Positions 61,701 through 64,000 of a stretch of 64,000 nt of DNA are shown piece after piece (position 1 is the first letter of the stretch; every line of letters begins with the position of its first letter). This DNA comes from Fasciola hepatica (taxonomy: Eukaryota > Platyhelminthes > Trematoda > Plagiorchiida > Fasciolidae). Made by a program: the position numbers and the translations under genes. The stretch is taken from NCBI GenBank assembly GCA_948099385.1, contig CANUEZ040000167.1, positions 4,997,001 through 5,061,000 of the forward strand, given 5' to 3'. The notes beneath the pieces were generated by a model. It did not search any database. It saw nothing but the letters and a program-made list of their open reading frames with translations, and was not told the origin of the DNA.

Positions 61701-62846
61701 TAGGCGTTGTGGTGGGATAGGACGGGTCTAGAATGGCTCACGCGCACGATTCAGAACTATCTTTGGACCAAAAGTAGGTATAATTGATGTAATTATTCTG
61801 TGTTCGAGAACGAAGCATGGACCAATGAGGCTTTATTACTAGTACAAACTATTTTTGAGTGTTGTTCGATTTGGTGAAACAACTGTTCTTCTCAGTAATT
61901 CATTCTTACAGATCAGACGAAAGACACTAGACCAAAGGTCTCGCTGGTTGCCATGGATAAGTATGTGCCATTACCGTTTCGCGGAACTTAATAAAGACAA
62001 CGAGACGGTGTGGCTTTTGAGTCAGCGATAGGTCTACCTCTTGCAGAAGCATTTCTCTCACAGACAGTAGGAAATAGCCCAAAGTCGACAAAGCTAGTTT
62101 CGAATATTGCTATCGAGATATGGGCTGACTCCAGTTGTGACCTAAACACCATGCAAATAGGATTTAACAAGATGTCTGTTTTATAACTGAACTGTTAGTG
62201 AACAACCAACAATCACTTTTCGTAGTGGCTCTTACAAGAATGTAGGATGGCCGAATTCAGCGATAAGTTTGTCGAAGACAAACAGGGAGTGGCCGGAATT
62301 CCTGTTTCAACAGTTTCTTCCATATTCAACAGAAGTGAAACTTGGTGAACTGTTGGACCTTCAGAGTGAGGGGAATTTGTTCTGAAAGAGTGCGTAAAAT
62401 GCCCGTGGAAACCCAATGAAAGGCAGGCTTTTTTACGAGCCTGTATTTAGAGTTGATAATGTAAGTGAAATCTTAAACCGACTCCTGAGAAGAATTCAAA
62501 AGAGGTTCATGACCATCGCTCTATGTTGTGTTTCGAAGTGCACCGCTGATCCAGATTCGGAACAAGGATTACCTGTCGATGTCGACCTCATCAATGTTTG
62601 TGCATTCCTTCAGGTGTGTTAGGGGCCCATCTCGTACTGGTAGAACGGAGAGACAGCTATCCACTCGAATTAAAGACTATCACCCATGCTGGCTAGGTAA
62701 AGGATAGGCAACGTCCATAAACAAAGCACGTCGTTGACACCGGCCATCAGTTGAATCCAGACCCTCCTTTTAGGACTGTTCATCTTGCCCTCAAACAAAT
62801 GCGAGAGCCGATAATGGATAATCCATTGGCATTTTTGCATTCCAAA
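58761..62846. other. No gene recognised
   Basis: One small stretch has exon-like borders: 59511-59579 between TTCTTCAG and GTAAGC, reading AREYGEICSWLGVVFRR. Another open stretch at 62416-62622 ends at CTTCAG/GTGTGT. Neither matches a family I know and neither is supported by neighbours. Confidence 0.35.
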
Positions 62847-62922
62847 TTCCACGCCATGAACTGGAATCTAACTGGCGATCTTTCGCTAATCGGGCAGCTT
62901 TTCTACTAGCTGAGTTGCCGCA
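62847..62922 (-). repeat. tRNA-like pseudogene or SINE head, related to 49334-49409
   Basis: The minus strand shows CAACTCAGCTAGTAGAA (A-box region), GATCGCCAGTTAGATTCC (B-box region) and CATGGCGTGGAATTTGG. These correspond in order to CTCAGCTGG, GTCACCAGTCTGATTCC and CGGCGCGGGACTTTTGG at 49 kb. It is clearly decayed. The sequence downstream of the tRNA-like part does not obviously match between the two copies. Confidence 0.45.
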
Positions 62923-64000
62923 CTACGGTCAGTCGGATGTGAATATCTAATCAAGAGTAACCACTATTCCCATGACCGACAGTAATTGTTCTGGTTTCAT
63001 TCACTGATCTCCCTCGTTAATCATTTTCCAGAGGAACGAACAGTACAAATCTGGACGAGATCCAAAAGACATTTTGATATGTAGGCTGTACTCACTTGTG
63101 TACCCCAGCGATAGCCGAGGCAGTAATAATGAAATAAGATGACCCCTGACCATTGTACCCAAATCTTTTTGTCTAATTACTCCAACCTTCATGGCCTGTG
63201 ACTTACCAAGACCGAATGCATCCTAGAGAGTGAACGCAAGGTAAACCGATCGCATAACAAAGGCGATTTAACTGCGGCAAATCCTAAGCATGACTCGAGT
63301 TCAGTCATAATAATCTGCATTAGCTTTAGTCTGGTTTCTTCCACGTAATGTGTAAACGGATTGGGAATAAATCAACCGAACCGGTTGAAGCACACCAATG
63401 AGCCTTGATAAATGAGTGGACATTCCTGTCTCACAGAAACAGGTGAATAATTATAAACAGAAATAAGTTGCAGAAAATAGAACCTTATCTCTTGGATGCA
63501 AGAACAAAACTGGTTCTTTTCGAACAAGATTAGAATCTTTGTCCCATAAAATGTTTTGTTCACTGCTCTTGACAGACAACGATGTATCAAATTCGCTGGA
63601 ATGTCTCCTTTGAAAGGCTTATTAGGTAATACCGACTTCATCTGGAGACATATCTTCTAATTTCATTATTCAAGATATCTCATCATATAGAAAAACTCGA
63701 ATAACGAACAAGCTCTTTTTCGGTAACACCAACCTCGTGACTAATACATCTACATCTATTAGATAGAAAAGCATAATTTACGAACGATGTTTCTGAGTTA
63801 AAATATGATTGGTTGATCATGAAAATTAGTGTTGTGTAATAAGGAAAAAGTGAGAGGGCCATGTTTGTTCTTCAGTGATTGGGAAAAGGACCAGTGGTTT
63901 GACAGAGCTCTTTCGTTAAAACACTCCAGCTACCCTGACCAACCCACGAACTTTTCGTGACCCAGACGGTGATCCCTGCTTCGAAACCGGCAGTGAATAA
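62923..64000. other. No gene recognised
   Basis: AT-rich sequence with only short open stretches. Confidence 0.4.

Overview
The window is eukaryotic, AT-leaning, repeat-rich genomic DNA. The best guess is a flatworm (Platyhelminthes), most likely a trematode. I base this on the many decayed non-LTR retroelements whose endonuclease and reverse transcriptase (RT) wording (SETRIQD, YAPTD, GCIDQIFTLRQ, LRWLGHVLR) I associate with fluke and tapeworm genomes, on a probable Penelope-like element, and on large introns full of them. I see no bacterial operon, CRISPR array or rRNA. The species cannot be named from sequence alone.

Host genes: the one confident host gene is the 3' part of a GGA-type clathrin adaptor on the + strand. 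Three exons (6293-6755, 20158-20271, 26253-26342) have clean splice sites and matching phases. Together they encode the end of the hinge and the whole gamma-adaptin-ear domain, with a stop at 26340-26342 and an AATAAA at 26911. The VHS and GAT domains should lie upstream of the window. The 13.4 kb and 6 kb introns hold retroelement relicts, a SINE and a striking 61-bp-arm hairpin. A second, weak host-gene candidate is a two-exon stretch on the minus strand at 52584-53245.

Retroelements: about ten dead non-LTR copies from at least two lineages make up much of the window. They lie at 75-2971(-), 3195-4375(+), 8155-9905(-, two scrambled pieces), 12044-15500(-, near full length), 16551-18282(+, 5' half), 21900-24430(+), 27240-28480(+), 30363-31640(-, in the left palindrome arm), 43920-46345(+, starts in the right arm) and 55207-58760(+, near full length with leader). 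All carry stops and frameshifts and several have lost catalytic residues. A tRNA-derived SINE family has three copies (9923-10190 -, 21453-21729 +, 53313-53556 -). Other tRNA-like repeats are at 48036, 49334 and 62847.

The outstanding structure is a giant inverted repeat. The left arm is 30363-37436 and the right arm 38117-45190, 7,074 bp each, around a 680-bp spacer. Every mirrored pair of landmarks sums to 75,553, so the arms have no net length difference. They are nearly identical over most of their length, but mismatches cluster in the outer 0.7 kb and in a patch near 32.7 kb. Each arm contains part of a non-LTR element and two oppositely oriented Penelope-like fragments, one with a GIY-YIG-like C-terminus. 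The spacer ends in a trinucleotide tract that switches strand (TAG to TAC) beside the right arm.

From 46.6 to 52.5 kb and from 58.8 to 64 kb I see no gene I can name, only microsatellites, tRNA-like repeats and short open stretches.
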